Shown: one piece after another, positions 38,301-46,941 of the stretch
Position numbering within the stretch: position 1 is the first letter of the stretch
Layout: each line of letters starts with the position of its first letter
NCBI RefSeq assembly: GCF_004005865.1
Contig: NZ_SACN01000004.1
Span: 186,001-250,000, forward strand
DNA from: Sphingomonas crocodyli
GTDB lineage: Bacteria > Pseudomonadota > Alphaproteobacteria > Sphingomonadales > Sphingomonadaceae
Direction of reading: 5' to 3'
DNA length: 64,000 nt
The notes under the pieces: model-generated
Database searches by the model: none
The model's input: the letters and a program-made list of their open reading frames with translations, nothing else
Told to the model about the DNA's origin: nothing
Translations under genes and position numbers: made by a program

Positions 38301-38733
38301 CGCGCAGGAAGGTTTCGGTTGGCATCACGATCAGCAGGAGGTCGTCGAGATGATCGAGCAAATCGCCCAAGCGCAGGATGCAATCACCCTTGATCGCGCG
38401 GCGATTGCCCGTCGTCAGCAGGCGGCAGAGCCGGCCCCAGCCGTGGCGCGTGGCGGGATAAGCGACGATGTCAGGCGTGCCGTCGCAGAAGACGAGGCGC
38501 GCGCCCGAGGCGAGTTTGAAGGGGATGAAGGCTTTGCCTGCGGCCTCCGCTTTCTTTCGGGCATCACGCAACGCATCCCAGGCACGGACCACGCCCGCCA
38601 CGGTGTTGCGATCGGCGATGCCGAGACCCGCCAGCCCCTGCCCCAGCGCCGCGGCCACCATATCCGAAGCTGGAGAAGCCCCACGCAGAAAGCTGTAATT
38701 GGTGGCGGCCACCATTTCGGCGAAGCGGGTCAT
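35335..38733 (-). CDS. dnaE2: Error-prone DNA polymerase III alpha subunit DnaE2 (ImuC)
   Basis: A 1132-residue C-family polymerase and the catalytic subunit of the SOS mutasome. The PHP domain at the N-terminus starts YSFLRGASPASDMV. The palm has GQGRGSAANSV and the catalytic PDIDVDF near residue 422. An OB fold and short C-terminal region follow; the long clamp- and tau-binding tail of replicative DnaE is absent, as expected for DnaE2. Its ATG overlaps the imuB stop (ATGA), so synthesis is coupled to imuB. Confidence 0.96.
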   Translation of the reverse strand: MTRFAEMVAATNYSFLRGASPASDMVAAALGQGLAGLGIADRNTVAGVVRAWDALRDARKKAEAAGKAFIPFKLASGARLVFCDGTPDIVAYPATRHGWGRLCRLLTTGNRRAIKGDCILRLGDLLDHLDDLLLIVMPTETFLREGEEGARPLPPEKMEGEEARPRLSLVRPAPDFDQSWGEALEETLHRLKRHAPRRIWLGATIPYGGRDRRRLARLATIAGDTGVPLLATCDALYATPDQRPLHDVVTCIREGVKLADAGTKIAANAERHIKPEAEMDRIFRDYPKAVDEGAKLLDRIEWDIGFLKYEYPHEPVPEGWTPQRWLIHLVMRGARERYPTFTKAHRDLIRTEIRLVGTVGYAYYFLTVHDVVQFARGEGILCQGRGSAANSVICYTLGVTAIDPVENKLLFSRFISEDRNEPPDIDVDFEHERREEVMQYIFDRYGRHRAGIAATVIHYRPRSTVREVGKVLGLSEDITARISSTVWGSYGSRMEEGRYEQAGLDPGNVEIARLGMIVAQLLEYPRHLSQHVGGFVLTERRLDELVPIHNAAMDDRTFIEWDKDDIDALGLMKVDVLALGMLTCIRKAFDLIDRHGARKYALHTIPADQPDVYDMLCKGDSIGVFQVESRAQINMLPRLQPRTLYDLAVQVAIVRPGPIQGGMVHPYLKRRKEQRQPNPPKITYPAPSREHGEPDELVDVLGKTLGVPLFQEQAMKLAIVAAKFTDARANQLRRAMATFRNVGTMPEFETEMIEGMVGRGYPRDFAQACFAQIKGFGSYGFPESHAQSFALLVYVSSYIKCRYPAAFACALLNSQPMGFYAPAQIIRDAQEHDVEIFEADINSSFWDNSLEPVGNMLALRIGLRQVDGFREDWAKAMAEARVVRPFTSVEELARRAGLPGRAMRLLADADAFRSIGLDRRKALWEVRRLPTGALPLFDFARAAELGAEPDMALPDMPLSEEVAADYQVTRLSLKGHPMQFLRPLFAGEGVLSCKEADQAKNGRRVRVAGVVLVRQRPGEGKAIFITIEDETGIVNVLLWARIFENQRRQVMSARLMEVEGEIQRSPEGVVHLMGATVIDRTVELGRLSEDHQPMIEPLRADVFAHPQLPRHAVPRGRHPRDVRILPPSRDFH

Positions 38734-40235
38734 GCGAACAGGCCGTGGAGATACCAGTCGGGCATCGCCGTCTCGCGGCCATAGAGGCCGTGACGGAACA
38801 GCCAGAAGCGGCGACCGTGGCTGTCTTCGACCCGGTAATAATCGCGGGTGCGGCCTTTATTGTCGGCGCGACGCCACCACAAAGCGCCGATCCGCTCCGG
38901 CCCTTCGGCGCGGACCACCTCATGCGCGGCGCGGCGCCAGTGAAAGCGCTGGGGCGGGCCGTCGGGGACACCGGCGGTGACATCGATGCGCTGGGGCGGA
39001 TCGAACAGGGTGACGGGGCGTAAAGGCGGTTCGCCCGGTTCAGGCAAGGGCCAGGGGCCGATCGCGCGCGGGGCAGCAGCGGGAAAGGCGAAGCTCGCCT
39101 GTTCGGGAATATGCGCATCCTGTGGGGCGTGGCGACGCACGCGATCGCGACCGAGGCGGGTGGAGAGGCGATCGATCAGGCGGGCCAGTTCGTCCTCGGC
39201 GATTGTGCCGCCTTCGAGCGCGAGTTGGAGCGGGGCGAGCGGTTCGGCCCGGGGAACGGCGAGGCGAACGAGATCGAAGCCGAAGCCGGGATCGATCGGA
39301 TCGTCGAGCGCGTCGATCCGCTCACGAAACAACCGCATCAGCAGCGGCACGTCGCGCGTCGGCAGGCCGGTTTCGATCCGGAGCGCGCGGACGAGGCCGT
39401 CGGTGCGGAACAGCCGCGCCTCGAACCGACGGCCGCCACGATGGCGCGCTTCGAGCATCCCCGCTGCCTCCCCCGCCAGCGCCTCGACTGCGGCGAGCGC
39501 TGCATCGGTGTGGCCGATCGGTTCGGCGAAGCGGCGTTCGACGACCAGAGCGGGTTCGGGGCGGCGCGGGCTGATGCGGATGTCGCGTGCGCCCGTCACC
39601 CGCGCGAGCCGATCGGTCGCGGCCTCGCCAAAGCGCGCGGCGATCGGGGCGGAGGGACGTGCGGAAAGATCGGCGATCCGTTTGAGGCCCGCACGGCGCA
39701 GCGCGACCGTTTCGGCCGAATCGAGTTCGAGGGCGGCGACGGGGAGCGCGCCAATATCGTCGCCGTGGCGGGCGAGCGCGTGGGCGGCGTCGGGCGTGTC
39801 GGCGATCACGGCGCGCGCGGTCATCCCCAGCCGATCGAGGCGGGCAAGAAGGTCCGCCTGCAAGCCCGCCTCCCCGCTGAACAGATGCGCCGCGCCGCTG
39901 ATATCGAGCAGCAGGCCGTTCGCGCCGTCGATCGCGACCATAGGCGTGTACCGATCGCAACCATCGGCGATCCGTTCGAGCCAGAGGCCGTCGGCATAGG
40001 GATCGGCATCCGCCACTGCGACGCCGGGGATGCGGGCGCGGGCGTCGGCGAGGGTCAGGCCGGGGGCCAGGCCGACCGACAGTCCTTCGGCCGAAACGGC
40101 GGCGAGCCGCATCGCGCCCTTGACCTTTTCCACCGTGGCGAGGGCATGAACGCCCTCACGCGATAGCCGGTCGGTGGGCAGGAACGGGAACCACAGCGCC
40201 AGATAGCGCCGGCTCCCGGAAGGCGAGCTGGTCAC
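38730..40235 (-). CDS. imuB: Y-family polymerase-like mutasome protein ImuB
   Basis: A predicted 501-residue catalytically inactive Y-family homologue that bridges DnaE2 and the beta clamp. The conserved start RRYLALWFPFLPTDRL appears after only a few residues if the GTG at 40235 is used; the frame is open further upstream but overlaps imuA deeply without homology. The acidic catalytic residues of active Y polymerases are not evident in the N-terminal block. It overlaps the imuA 3' end by 80 bases and abuts dnaE2. Confidence 0.88.
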   Translation of the reverse strand: MTSSPSGSRRYLALWFPFLPTDRLSREGVHALATVEKVKGAMRLAAVSAEGLSVGLAPGLTLADARARIPGVAVADADPYADGLWLERIADGCDRYTPMVAIDGANGLLLDISGAAHLFSGEAGLQADLLARLDRLGMTARAVIADTPDAAHALARHGDDIGALPVAALELDSAETVALRRAGLKRIADLSARPSAPIAARFGEAATDRLARVTGARDIRISPRRPEPALVVERRFAEPIGHTDAALAAVEALAGEAAGMLEARHRGGRRFEARLFRTDGLVRALRIETGLPTRDVPLLMRLFRERIDALDDPIDPGFGFDLVRLAVPRAEPLAPLQLALEGGTIAEDELARLIDRLSTRLGRDRVRRHAPQDAHIPEQASFAFPAAAPRAIGPWPLPEPGEPPLRPVTLFDPPQRIDVTAGVPDGPPQRFHWRRAAHEVVRAEGPERIGALWWRRADNKGRTRDYYRVEDSHGRRFWLFRHGLYGRETAMPDWYLHGLFA

Positions 40236-40911
40236 GGTTCCACTCCAGGGTGAGGCTGAATTCGGCGATACCGCCGCGATGGCGGAGCAGGGTGAGGTCG
40301 ATCGCGCTGTGGCCGGGGGCATCGGCCGCCAGCGGAACGGCGGGAACCGCGCGGACCCGCCAGCGGCTGTGCGCGGCGCTGGGCGCGGGTTCGCCCGAAC
40401 CGCGCAGCAGCAGGACGGTGACACCCGAAGCCTCAGCCGCAACCGAGAGGCGCCGGGTGGCGGTGAGATCGATCGCACGCGGCGCGCGACCCGGCTCGAT
40501 CAGCAGCAAGGCGACATCAGTGCAGCGCACCGCATCGCCCGCGGTGCGGAGCAGAGCCTTTTCGTCGGGCGCCAGCACCTCGACCAGCCGCGACGGATCG
40601 AAACCGAGATCGACGAGGCCCGGCGGATGGAGCCGGCCCGCAGCCTTCACCGCATCATCCTGCCGCACCCAGACGACCGGACCGTTGCCGCCACGCATCG
40701 CAAGGATCAGCGCGAAGGCGATCGCCGCCGCCTGATCCCCCGGCTCGGCCGCGAACAGTTCATGGAGCCGGCCGAGCGGCAGGCCGCCATCAAGGCGGGT
40801 ATCGAGATCAGGATGGCCAAGGGTGAAGCGGCTCGTCTCGCGCGGCTTCGCGCCTTCGATCGCATCGACCCGGGCGCGCAGCGAGGCCAGCAGATGATCG
40901 GACGCGGACAT
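40156..40911 (-). CDS. imuA: SOS mutasome protein ImuA
   Basis: A 251-residue RecA/SulA-related protein, the first gene of imuA-imuB-dnaE2. RFTLGHPDLDTRLDGGLPLGRLHELFA is the family signature; the Walker A loop is degenerate (AAEPGDQAAA), as usual for ImuA. A LexA box lies 27 bases upstream of the start. Confidence 0.9.
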   Translation of the reverse strand: MSASDHLLASLRARVDAIEGAKPRETSRFTLGHPDLDTRLDGGLPLGRLHELFAAEPGDQAAAIAFALILAMRGGNGPVVWVRQDDAVKAAGRLHPPGLVDLGFDPSRLVEVLAPDEKALLRTAGDAVRCTDVALLLIEPGRAPRAIDLTATRRLSVAAEASGVTVLLLRGSGEPAPSAAHSRWRVRAVPAVPLAADAPGHSAIDLTLLRHRGGIAEFSLTLEWNRDQLAFREPALSGAVVPVPAHRPAIA

Positions 40912-40938
40912 GAAACAGGACGACTCACACGGCTGATT

Positions 40939-40953
40939 GTTCTCTATTTGTTC
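40939..40953 (-). promoter_or_regulatory. LexA (SOS) box of imuA-imuB-dnaE2
   Basis: On the minus strand the site reads GAAC-AAATAGA-GAAC, the direct-repeat LexA box GAAC-N7-GAAC of alphaproteobacteria. It lies 27 bases before the imuA start. Confidence 0.9.
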
Positions 40954-41040
40954 TTATACACCTTCCAGCCAAGCGAGAGTCAAGTCGAGCGTCATGTAAC
41001 GGTGAAAGCCACAAAGGTCGTGGCTTTCACGAGCGCGAAA

Positions 41041-41313
41041 TCAGGCAGTCTGACCCTTGAGCGGGGCGCCGCCGATCCAGCTTTTCAGCCGATCCCACAG
41101 GCTTACGGCCCCAGCCCGCATCGTGGCGCCGCCACGGCGGGCGGCGGGAAGCGCGGCGACGAGGCGGCCATGATCCCACAGTTCGACATCGCTGCTGTCG
41201 ACCATCCGCGCCATTTCGCGCAGGGCCACCTGATCATCATCGCACGAAATCAGCGCGCGACGGGCGATCAGTCGGCCCGAAGCCGGTTCGCGAAAGAAAA
41301 GCTCGTAGGACAT
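41041..41313 (-). CDS. Hypothetical 90-residue protein
   Basis: A soluble protein with no signal or membrane segment, opening MSYELFFREPASGRLIARR and rich in acidic and basic pairs (SCDDDQVALREMARMVDSS). No family recognised with confidence. It lies 130 bases upstream of imuA on the same strand and 68 bases from the ada gene; codon use matches its neighbours, so it is probably real. Confidence 0.65.
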   Translation of the reverse strand: MSYELFFREPASGRLIARRALISCDDDQVALREMARMVDSSDVELWDHGRLVAALPAARRGGATMRAGAVSLWDRLKSWIGGAPLKGQTA

Positions 41314-41381
41314 GCGCGGCGACTCCCTATTTCCGGGTCGAACGCGGCTTAATGTGAATCAGTTCCTGACGATCGCGTCGA

Positions 41382-42422
41382 TTATGACAGTTTTTCGCGG
41401 GCCAGCAGCGCGCGCTTGCGCTCCGTGCCCCAGCGATAGCCGCTGACGTCGCCATTGCCGTGGACGACGCGGTGGCACGGAATGGCGAGCGCAAGCTTGT
41501 TCGCGGCGCAGGCGCCCGCCACCGCACGGACGGCACGCGGGCTGCCGATCGCGCGGGCGACATCCGCATAGCTGCGCGTCTCGCCAGCCGGAATCGCCCG
41601 CAACGCATCCCAGACCTGCTGTTGGAAAGCGGTGCCGCGAATGTCGAGCGGGAGCGAAAGCCCGCGCCCCGGCGCCTCGACCAGCGCGGTGACGGCGGCG
41701 ACCGTATCGCCCAGATCGGGATCGGCGACGAGGGCGGCGCGGGGGAAACGGCGCCCAAGTTCGGCCTCGAGTTCACCTTCATCATCGCCGAGCAGGATCG
41801 AGCAGACGCCCCGATCGCTGACCGCCGCCAGCACGAGGCCGAGCGACGAGGGGCCGATGCCGTAACGGATCGTGGCCCCCTGCCCACCCTTGGCGAAACG
41901 AGACGGGGCCATGCCGAGCGCACCGTCGGCGGCGGCGTAGAAACGCCCGCTCGATCCGAAGCCGGCTTCGTAGAGCGCCTCGGTGACGGTAGCGCCGCCC
42001 TGCAAGGCGCCGCGCACTTTTTCGGCGCGGTGGGCATCGGCATAGCCCTTGGGCGTGAGGCCGGTGATCTTGCGGAACAGCCGGTGGAAATGGTGCGGGC
42101 TGAGGCCGACAGCGGCGGCAAGTTCGGCGAGGACCGGCGGCTCCTCGGCCGCCTCGATCCGGCGGCAGGCTTCGGCGATCAAGGCGGCGTGGCGTTCGGC
42201 CAGAGGCGGCTGATCGGGCAGGCAGCGCTTGCACGCGCGGAAGCCGGCGGCCTCGGCGGCAGCGGGGCTGTCGTGGAAGGCGATGTTCTTCGGGCTGGGC
42301 GTGCGCGCAGGGCAGCCGGGGCGGCAATAGATGCCGGTGCTGGCGACCGAGAAGACGAAATCGTCCTCCGCGTCGCGCGCGACGATCCGCGCCCAGCGGG
42401 GGTCGAGAGTGATGGCGTTCAT
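41382..42422 (-). CDS. ada: Bifunctional Ada: transcriptional regulator and methyltransferase
   Basis: A 346-residue adaptive-response protein. The N-terminal Ada zinc domain has C33, C37, C64 and C67; one of these takes methyl groups from phosphotriesters. An AraC-type HTH follows (about 85-175), then an Ogt-type O6-methylguanine methyltransferase domain with the active-site motif IPCHRVV near residue 305. The ATG at 42422 is preferred over GTG 42440 because AAGGA precedes it. The methyl group is removed from DNA onto cysteine in a suicide reaction. Confidence 0.92.
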   Translation of the reverse strand: MNAITLDPRWARIVARDAEDDFVFSVASTGIYCRPGCPARTPSPKNIAFHDSPAAAEAAGFRACKRCLPDQPPLAERHAALIAEACRRIEAAEEPPVLAELAAAVGLSPHHFHRLFRKITGLTPKGYADAHRAEKVRGALQGGATVTEALYEAGFGSSGRFYAAADGALGMAPSRFAKGGQGATIRYGIGPSSLGLVLAAVSDRGVCSILLGDDEGELEAELGRRFPRAALVADPDLGDTVAAVTALVEAPGRGLSLPLDIRGTAFQQQVWDALRAIPAGETRSYADVARAIGSPRAVRAVAGACAANKLALAIPCHRVVHGNGDVSGYRWGTERKRALLAREKLS

Positions 42423-42533
42423 GGACTCATCCTTCGGCACGGTTTCAATGTGCGCACAGGATGGGCCGGATCAAGCCGCGATGCTTCCCGCGGCTTGCTT
42501 TCAAACCGAAGGCTGCCCCTCACTCCCTATTCT

Positions 42534-42654
42534 CGTCATTGCGACCCCGGACTTGATCCGGGGGGAAACAATCCAGTTCTGAAGACGAGAGGTTCGCGAC
42601 GATCTCCGGTTTGGGCCTGGATTGCTTCGTCGCCTGCGTCTCCTCGCAATGACG
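42534..42654. repeat. Extragenic palindromic repeat with CGTCATTGCGA ends
   Basis: Perfect 11-bp ends (42534-42544 and 42644-42654) and an internal pair CAATCCAG (42569-42576) / CTGGATTG (42617-42624). Non-coding, 121 bp, between ada and a small hypothetical gene. Confidence 0.75.
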
Positions 42655-42665
42655 ATGAGAGGGAT

Positions 42666-42920
42666 TCAGGCGGCCGCGCGCTTGTCGGCCGCGGCTTCGC
42701 AATCGGGGCACGGGCCGCGATAGGGATAGGGATCGGCGGCGGCGTGCCAGTGGCTGACAGCGCGTTCGAAGATGTCGATCCCTTCGCCATAGCCCAGCCC
42801 GCGCAGCACATCGTTGGTCAGGATATCGAGCGCATGATGCGCGGCATGGCCCGCCATCGTCTCGGCGATGGCGCGGGCGCGCGCGGCGAAATCCTCGGGG
42901 CTGATCGGGGCGGAGGTCAT
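42666..42920 (-). CDS. Hypothetical 84-residue protein with C-terminal CxxC
   Basis: A small soluble protein, SPEDFAARARAIAETMAGHA at the N-terminus and GPCPDCEAAAD near the end, whose CxxC could bind metal or be redox-active. No family recognised. No adjacent partner on the same strand except the convergent-side repeats. Confidence 0.6.
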   Translation of the reverse strand: MTSAPISPEDFAARARAIAETMAGHAAHHALDILTNDVLRGLGYGEGIDIFERAVSHWHAAADPYPYRGPCPDCEAAADKRAAA

Positions 42921-43010
42921 GGGGCGGGGCCGCTACGCCTGTTTCCGGGCATTTTCAAGGCGGGGTTGCAGAGTCTTCAGGCGCGCAGACGCGCACACCC
43001 ACCCCTCAAT

Positions 43011-43032
43011 CCCCTCCCTTGGCAGGGAGGGG
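43011..43032. repeat. Short palindromic repeat after a lipoprotein gene
   Basis: CCCCTCCC (43011-43018) and GGGAGGGG (43025-43032) around TTGGCA. Same C-tract/G-tract design as the truB and infB-rbfA repeats. It lies just past the stop of the minus-strand lipoprotein gene. Confidence 0.6.
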
Positions 43033-43041
43033 AGAAGAAGT

Positions 43042-43509
43042 TCAGCTAGCAGGAGCCGGCGTCAGATCGTCCCGGCAGAAACCCTCGCCCTGCTGGATCA
43101 TCAGACAGTTCTGCTTGCCGGCGAGCCATTTGAGGCCGGTTTCGTCGCCGGTCGCGGCGCGGACGCTTTCGGGGCGGCCATCGCGGGTGAAGCGGATCAG
43201 GTCGCCGTCAGCGGTGCCTTCATAGCTCTTGGTCCCGTCGAGCAGGGTGACGCCGAGCATATATTTGCCCGGCTCGCCCGCCTTTTGAATATCGAGGACG
43301 AGCCCTTCGACGCCGATCCACTTGCCGATCCAGGCGTCGGTGGGAAGCGCGGCCTGCGTCGCATTGTCCGCCGCCGCGGCCTCTTCCTGCACCTCGACCG
43401 CAAGATTTTCGGCGACGACTCCGTTCGCCGGAAGCTCGGCCTTCTCGCCGCGCGCGCAGGCGGCGAGCAGCAGGACGGCGGCGAGAATGGCGGGCTGACT
43501 GTGACGCAT
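43042..43509 (-). CDS. Small predicted lipoprotein of unknown function
   Basis: A 155-residue protein starting at ATG 43509, which follows GGAG; the longer frame adds only nine residues. The signal ends with lipobox LLAAC (Cys near residue 18). The mature domain contains WIGKWIGVEGLVLDIQ and LDGTKSYEGTADGDLIRFTR, a small beta-rich fold seen in sphingomonad hypotheticals. Function unknown; likely periplasmic, membrane-anchored. Confidence 0.75.
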   Translation of the reverse strand: MRHSQPAILAAVLLLAACARGEKAELPANGVVAENLAVEVQEEAAAADNATQAALPTDAWIGKWIGVEGLVLDIQKAGEPGKYMLGVTLLDGTKSYEGTADGDLIRFTRDGRPESVRAATGDETGLKWLAGKQNCLMIQQGEGFCRDDLTPAPAS

Positions 43510-43615
43510 TCGACACTCCAAAGGCTGAGCTTCCACTATAGAAAGCCAAAGACGGTGGCATCAACGCCCCCAACGCCCTAGAGGGGCCGCGAAACCGACT
43601 CAGCAGGACACCGTC

Positions 43616-44074
43616 ATGGCCGACACAATCGCCATCGCATCCGATCATGCCGCCTTCGAATTGAAGGCGAGCCTTGTCGGCTGGCTGCGCGAGACGGGCC
43701 ACGACGTGCTCGATCTGGGGCCGGACGATACGAGTTCGGTCGACTATCCCGATTATGGCTACAAGCTGGCCGAGGCGGTCGCCGACGGCCGCGCCATTAA
43801 GGGCATCGCCCTGTGCGGATCGGGCATCGGCATCTCGATCGCGGTCAACCGGCACCCGGCTGCACGCTGCGCGCTGGTGTCCGAAGTTCTTTCCGCCCGG
43901 CTGTCGCGCGAGCATAATGATGCGAACGTGATCGCGCTGGGCGCGCGCCTGATCGGCATCGAGCAGGCCAAGGCCTGCATCACCGCCTTCATCGAAACCC
44001 CGTTCGCGGGTGGCCGCCACGCCGGCCGTCGCGACAAGCTTTCCAACCCCAGCTTCGCAAAGGAGCCCGCATGA
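43616..44074 (+). CDS. rpiB: Ribose 5-phosphate isomerase B
   Basis: A 152-residue RpiB/LacAB-fold isomerase interconverting ribose 5-phosphate and ribulose 5-phosphate in the pentose phosphate pathway. [12 protein letters not shown] is the N-terminal signature, and [16 protein letters not shown] contains the probable catalytic C67. It overlaps glyA by four bases (ATGA), a pairing common in alphaproteobacteria. Confidence 0.93.
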   Translation: MADTIAIASDHAAFELKASLVGWLRETGHDVLDLGPDDTSSVDYPDYGYKLAEAVADGRAIKGIALCGSGIGISIAVNRHPAARCALVSEVLSARLSREHNDANVIALGARLIGIEQAKACITAFIETPFAGGRHAGRRDKLSNPSFAKEPA

Positions 44075-45387
44075 GCACGAACCCCACAGCCAATCTGTCC
44101 GAGGTCCAGCCTGATGGGTTCTTCACCCGAGGTCTGGCCGACGCGGATCCGGCCGTGTTCGGCGGCCTGCAACACGAAATCGCGCGCGAGAAGAAGCAGA
44201 TCGAGCTGATCGCTTCGGAAAACATCGTCTCCAAGGCGGTGCTGGAAGCGCAAGGGTCGGTCTTCACGAACAAGTACGCCGAAGGCTATCCGGGCAAGCG
44301 TTACTATCAGGGCTGCCACCCGTCGGACGAGGTGGAGCAGCTGGCGATCGATCGCGCCAAGGCGCTGTTCGGCTGCGAGTTCGCGAACGTCCAGCCGCAT
44401 TCGGGCGCGCAGGCGAACGGCGCCGTCATGCTGGCGCTCACCAAGCCCGGCGACACGATCATGGGCCTCAGCCTCGATGCGGGCGGCCACCTGACCCACG
44501 GCGCGAAGGCGGCGATGTCGGGCAAGTGGTTCAACGCGATCCAATATGGCGTGCGCGAGGACGATCACCGCATCGACTTCGATCAGGTCGAACGGCTTGC
44601 CAAGGAGCATCGCCCCAAGCTGATCATCACCGGCGGTTCGGCCTATCCGCGCCACATCGATTTCGCGCGCTTTCGTGCGATTGCCGATGAGGTCGGTGCG
44701 CTGTTCATGGTCGACATGGCGCACTTTGCGGGCCTCGTCGCCGGCGGTGTGCATCCGACCCCGTTCGGCCATGCGCATGTCGTGACCACCACGACCCACA
44801 AGACGCTGCGCGGCCCGCGTGGCGGCGCGGTGTTCACCAATGACGAGGCGATCGCGAAGAAGATCAATTCGGCGGTGTTCCCCGGCCTGCAGGGCGGCCC
44901 GCTGATGCATGTCGTGGCGGCCAAGGCGGTTGCGTTCGGCGAGGCGCTGCAGCCCGAGTTCAAGACCTATGCGGCGGCCGTGGTCGAAAATGCCAAGGTT
45001 CTGGCGGCGCGCCTCAAGGAGCGTGGCATGGATCTGGTTTCGGGCGGCACCGACACGCATCTGGCGCTCGTCGATCTCCGCCCGGTCGGCGTGACCGGGA
45101 AGGATGCGGATGAGGCGCTCGAGCGCGCCAGCATCACCTGCAACAAGAATGGCGTGCCCAACGATCCGCTGCCCCCGGTCAAGACCTCGGGCATCCGCGT
45201 CGGCAGCCCGGCGGGCACGACGCGCGGCTTCGGCCCCGCCGAATTCCGCGAGATCGCCGACATGATCGCCGATGTCGTCGAAGGCGTCGCCAAGAACGGC
45301 CCAGAGGGCAACGGCCAGACCGAGATGCACGTCAAGGCGCGCGTCGAGGCGCTGTGCGATCGCTTCCCGATCTACCCGGAGCTCTGA
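44071..45387 (+). CDS. glyA: Serine hydroxymethyltransferase
   Basis: A 438-residue PLP enzyme converting serine and tetrahydrofolate to glycine and methylene-tetrahydrofolate. The PLP lysine is K244 in [24 protein letters not shown] is the N-terminal signature. It lies in the rpiB-glyA-nrdR-trmJ unit with coupled starts. Confidence 0.97.
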   Translation: MSTNPTANLSEVQPDGFFTRGLADADPAVFGGLQHEIAREKKQIELIASENIVSKAVLEAQGSVFTNKYAEGYPGKRYYQGCHPSDEVEQLAIDRAKALFGCEFANVQPHSGAQANGAVMLALTKPGDTIMGLSLDAGGHLTHGAKAAMSGKWFNAIQYGVREDDHRIDFDQVERLAKEHRPKLIITGGSAYPRHIDFARFRAIADEVGALFMVDMAHFAGLVAGGVHPTPFGHAHVVTTTTHKTLRGPRGGAVFTNDEAIAKKINSAVFPGLQGGPLMHVVAAKAVAFGEALQPEFKTYAAAVVENAKVLAARLKERGMDLVSGGTDTHLALVDLRPVGVTGKDADEALERASITCNKNGVPNDPLPPVKTSGIRVGSPAGTTRGFGPAEFREIADMIADVVEGVAKNGPEGNGQTEMHVKARVEALCDRFPIYPEL

Positions 45388-45849
45388 TTGCGCTGCCCTT
45401 TCTGTAGCCACGAAGACAGCCAGGTTAAGGATAGCCGCCCTACCGACGACGGGGCGGCTATTCGCCGGCGCAGGCAGTGCGAGGGGTGCGGCGCGCGCTT
45501 CACCACCTTCGAGCGCATCCAGCTGCGTGAGCTGACCGTGGTGAAGAGCGAGAATAAGCGCGAGCCGTTCGAGCGCGCCAAGCTGGAGCGGTCGATCCAG
45601 ATCGCCTGCCGCAAGCGCCCGATCGATCCGGTGCGGGTCGAGCGGCTCGTGACCGGCATCCAGCGCCAGATCGAAACGAGCGGCGAGAGTGAGATCAGCA
45701 CCGCCGCGATCGGCCAACTTGTGATGGAAGGCCTCAAGGCGCTCGACAGCGTCGCCTATATCCGCTTCGCCAGCGTCTATAAGGATTTCCGCGAGGCAAA
45801 GGACTTCGAGGATTTCGCGGGCGCGGTGACCGAGGCGGGCAAGCAGTGA
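45388..45849 (+). CDS. nrdR: Ribonucleotide reductase repressor NrdR
   Basis: A 153-residue regulator of nrd operons. The zinc ribbon has C3, C6, C31 and C34, followed by an ATP-cone (about 50-140). The universal MRCPFC start requires the TTG at 45388, directly after the glyA stop. Coupled on the other side to the methyltransferase gene (GTGA). Confidence 0.95.
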   Translation: MRCPFCSHEDSQVKDSRPTDDGAAIRRRRQCEGCGARFTTFERIQLRELTVVKSENKREPFERAKLERSIQIACRKRPIDPVRVERLVTGIQRQIETSGESEISTAAIGQLVMEGLKALDSVAYIRFASVYKDFREAKDFEDFAGAVTEAGKQ

Positions 45850-46568
45850 GCGCACCGCCTCCCGTCATCGTCCTCGTCCGCCCGCAACTGGGCGAGAATA
45901 TCGGCAAGGCCGCGCGCGCGATGCTCAATTTCGGGCTGACCGAGATGCGGCTCGTCTCCCCGCGCGACGGCTGGCCGAACCCCGATGCGGGGCCGGCCGC
46001 GTCCGGCGCGGATCAGGTGCTGGAGGCAGCCAAAGTCTATGACAGCGTCGCCGAGGCGACCGCCGATTGCGCGCATGTCTATGCAACCACGGTGCGCAAG
46101 CGCGGCGTGACGAAGCCGGTCGTCGGGCCCGACGAGGCCGCGAAAGCGATCCACGCCGGACCGGGGCGCAGCGCGATCCTGTTCGGGCCCGAACGATCGG
46201 GGCTGGAGACCGACGACGTCGCGGTCGCGCGCACGATCCTGACCGTGCCGATCAATCCCGAGTTCGGGAGCCTCAACCTGGCGCAGGCGGTGATCCTGGT
46301 CGCCTATGAATGGTCGAAGGGGGTTTCGCTTGCCCAGCCGCCCGCGGTCGACCTTGATCCGCCGGCGTCGCAGGAGGAACTGGACGGGTTGATCGCGCAT
46401 CTCGATCGCATGCTCGACGGCGCGGGCTATTTCTTCCCGCCCGATCGCATCCCCACGACGCGCCGGATGCTGCGCACGCTGCTGACCAAACCCGCCTGGG
46501 ATGCGCAGGAGGTGCGCACTTTGCGCGGGGTGCTGAGCACGCTGGAGCGCCCCCGCACACGCGACTGA
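45846..46568 (+). CDS. SPOUT tRNA/rRNA methyltransferase, TrmJ-like
   Basis: A 240-residue SPOUT (trefoil-knot) methyltransferase: [30 protein letters not shown] and [20 protein letters not shown] are the three motifs. TrmJ makes 2'-O-methyl at position 32 of tRNAs. Its GTG start overlaps the nrdR stop. Confidence 0.85.
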   Translation: MSAPPPVIVLVRPQLGENIGKAARAMLNFGLTEMRLVSPRDGWPNPDAGPAASGADQVLEAAKVYDSVAEATADCAHVYATTVRKRGVTKPVVGPDEAAKAIHAGPGRSAILFGPERSGLETDDVAVARTILTVPINPEFGSLNLAQAVILVAYEWSKGVSLAQPPAVDLDPPASQEELDGLIAHLDRMLDGAGYFFPPDRIPTTRRMLRTLLTKPAWDAQEVRTLRGVLSTLERPRTRD

Positions 46569-46941
46569 TTCGGAACCGGTTCGAATCAGGGTGCAGAAGT
46601 GCCCAAATCAGAATGTGACGAATTGTTACATCGCGGATCTTCGCAAACGATTCACCGCGAAAGTTAAGCATGCTATTTTAACTATTCAGAAGTGATTGAT
46701 CCGAAAAACGAAGAGAAACTGTAAAGATTTCCGACAGTCGAATAAAAATAGGCCTTATCTTTCGGGACTTGTGCGTTCGACTGGTCCAGTGCCCGATAAT
46801 GGCCGAAAAATGGCGGCTGGCGGCGCGGAACCCGGCTTCCGATCAGCCTTTGGTTTTAGGCGCCGGGATTGCGCGTTGCGGCATTTTCGTTTATCCACAG
46901 CCCCGATATTATTTGTGCAGCTTAGGGTTCGGGGACTGATT
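46569..46941. other. AT-richer non-coding region before the PEP-CTERM gene
   Basis: A 373-bp gap, noticeably less GC-rich than its surroundings between about 46600 and 46760. A near-palindrome at 46566-46586 (GATTCG...GAATC) may mark the end of the upstream transcript. A weak promoter-like pair TTGATC (46696-46701) and CTGTAA (46719-46724) with 17-base spacing can be seen. The frame is open upstream of the PEP-CTERM start, but the extension has no protein-like features. Confidence 0.45.

Noticed and set aside
46696..46941. An 82-residue N-terminal extension of the PEP-CTERM protein
   Set aside because: It would bury the signal peptide; the ATG at 46942 has a good ribosome binding site.
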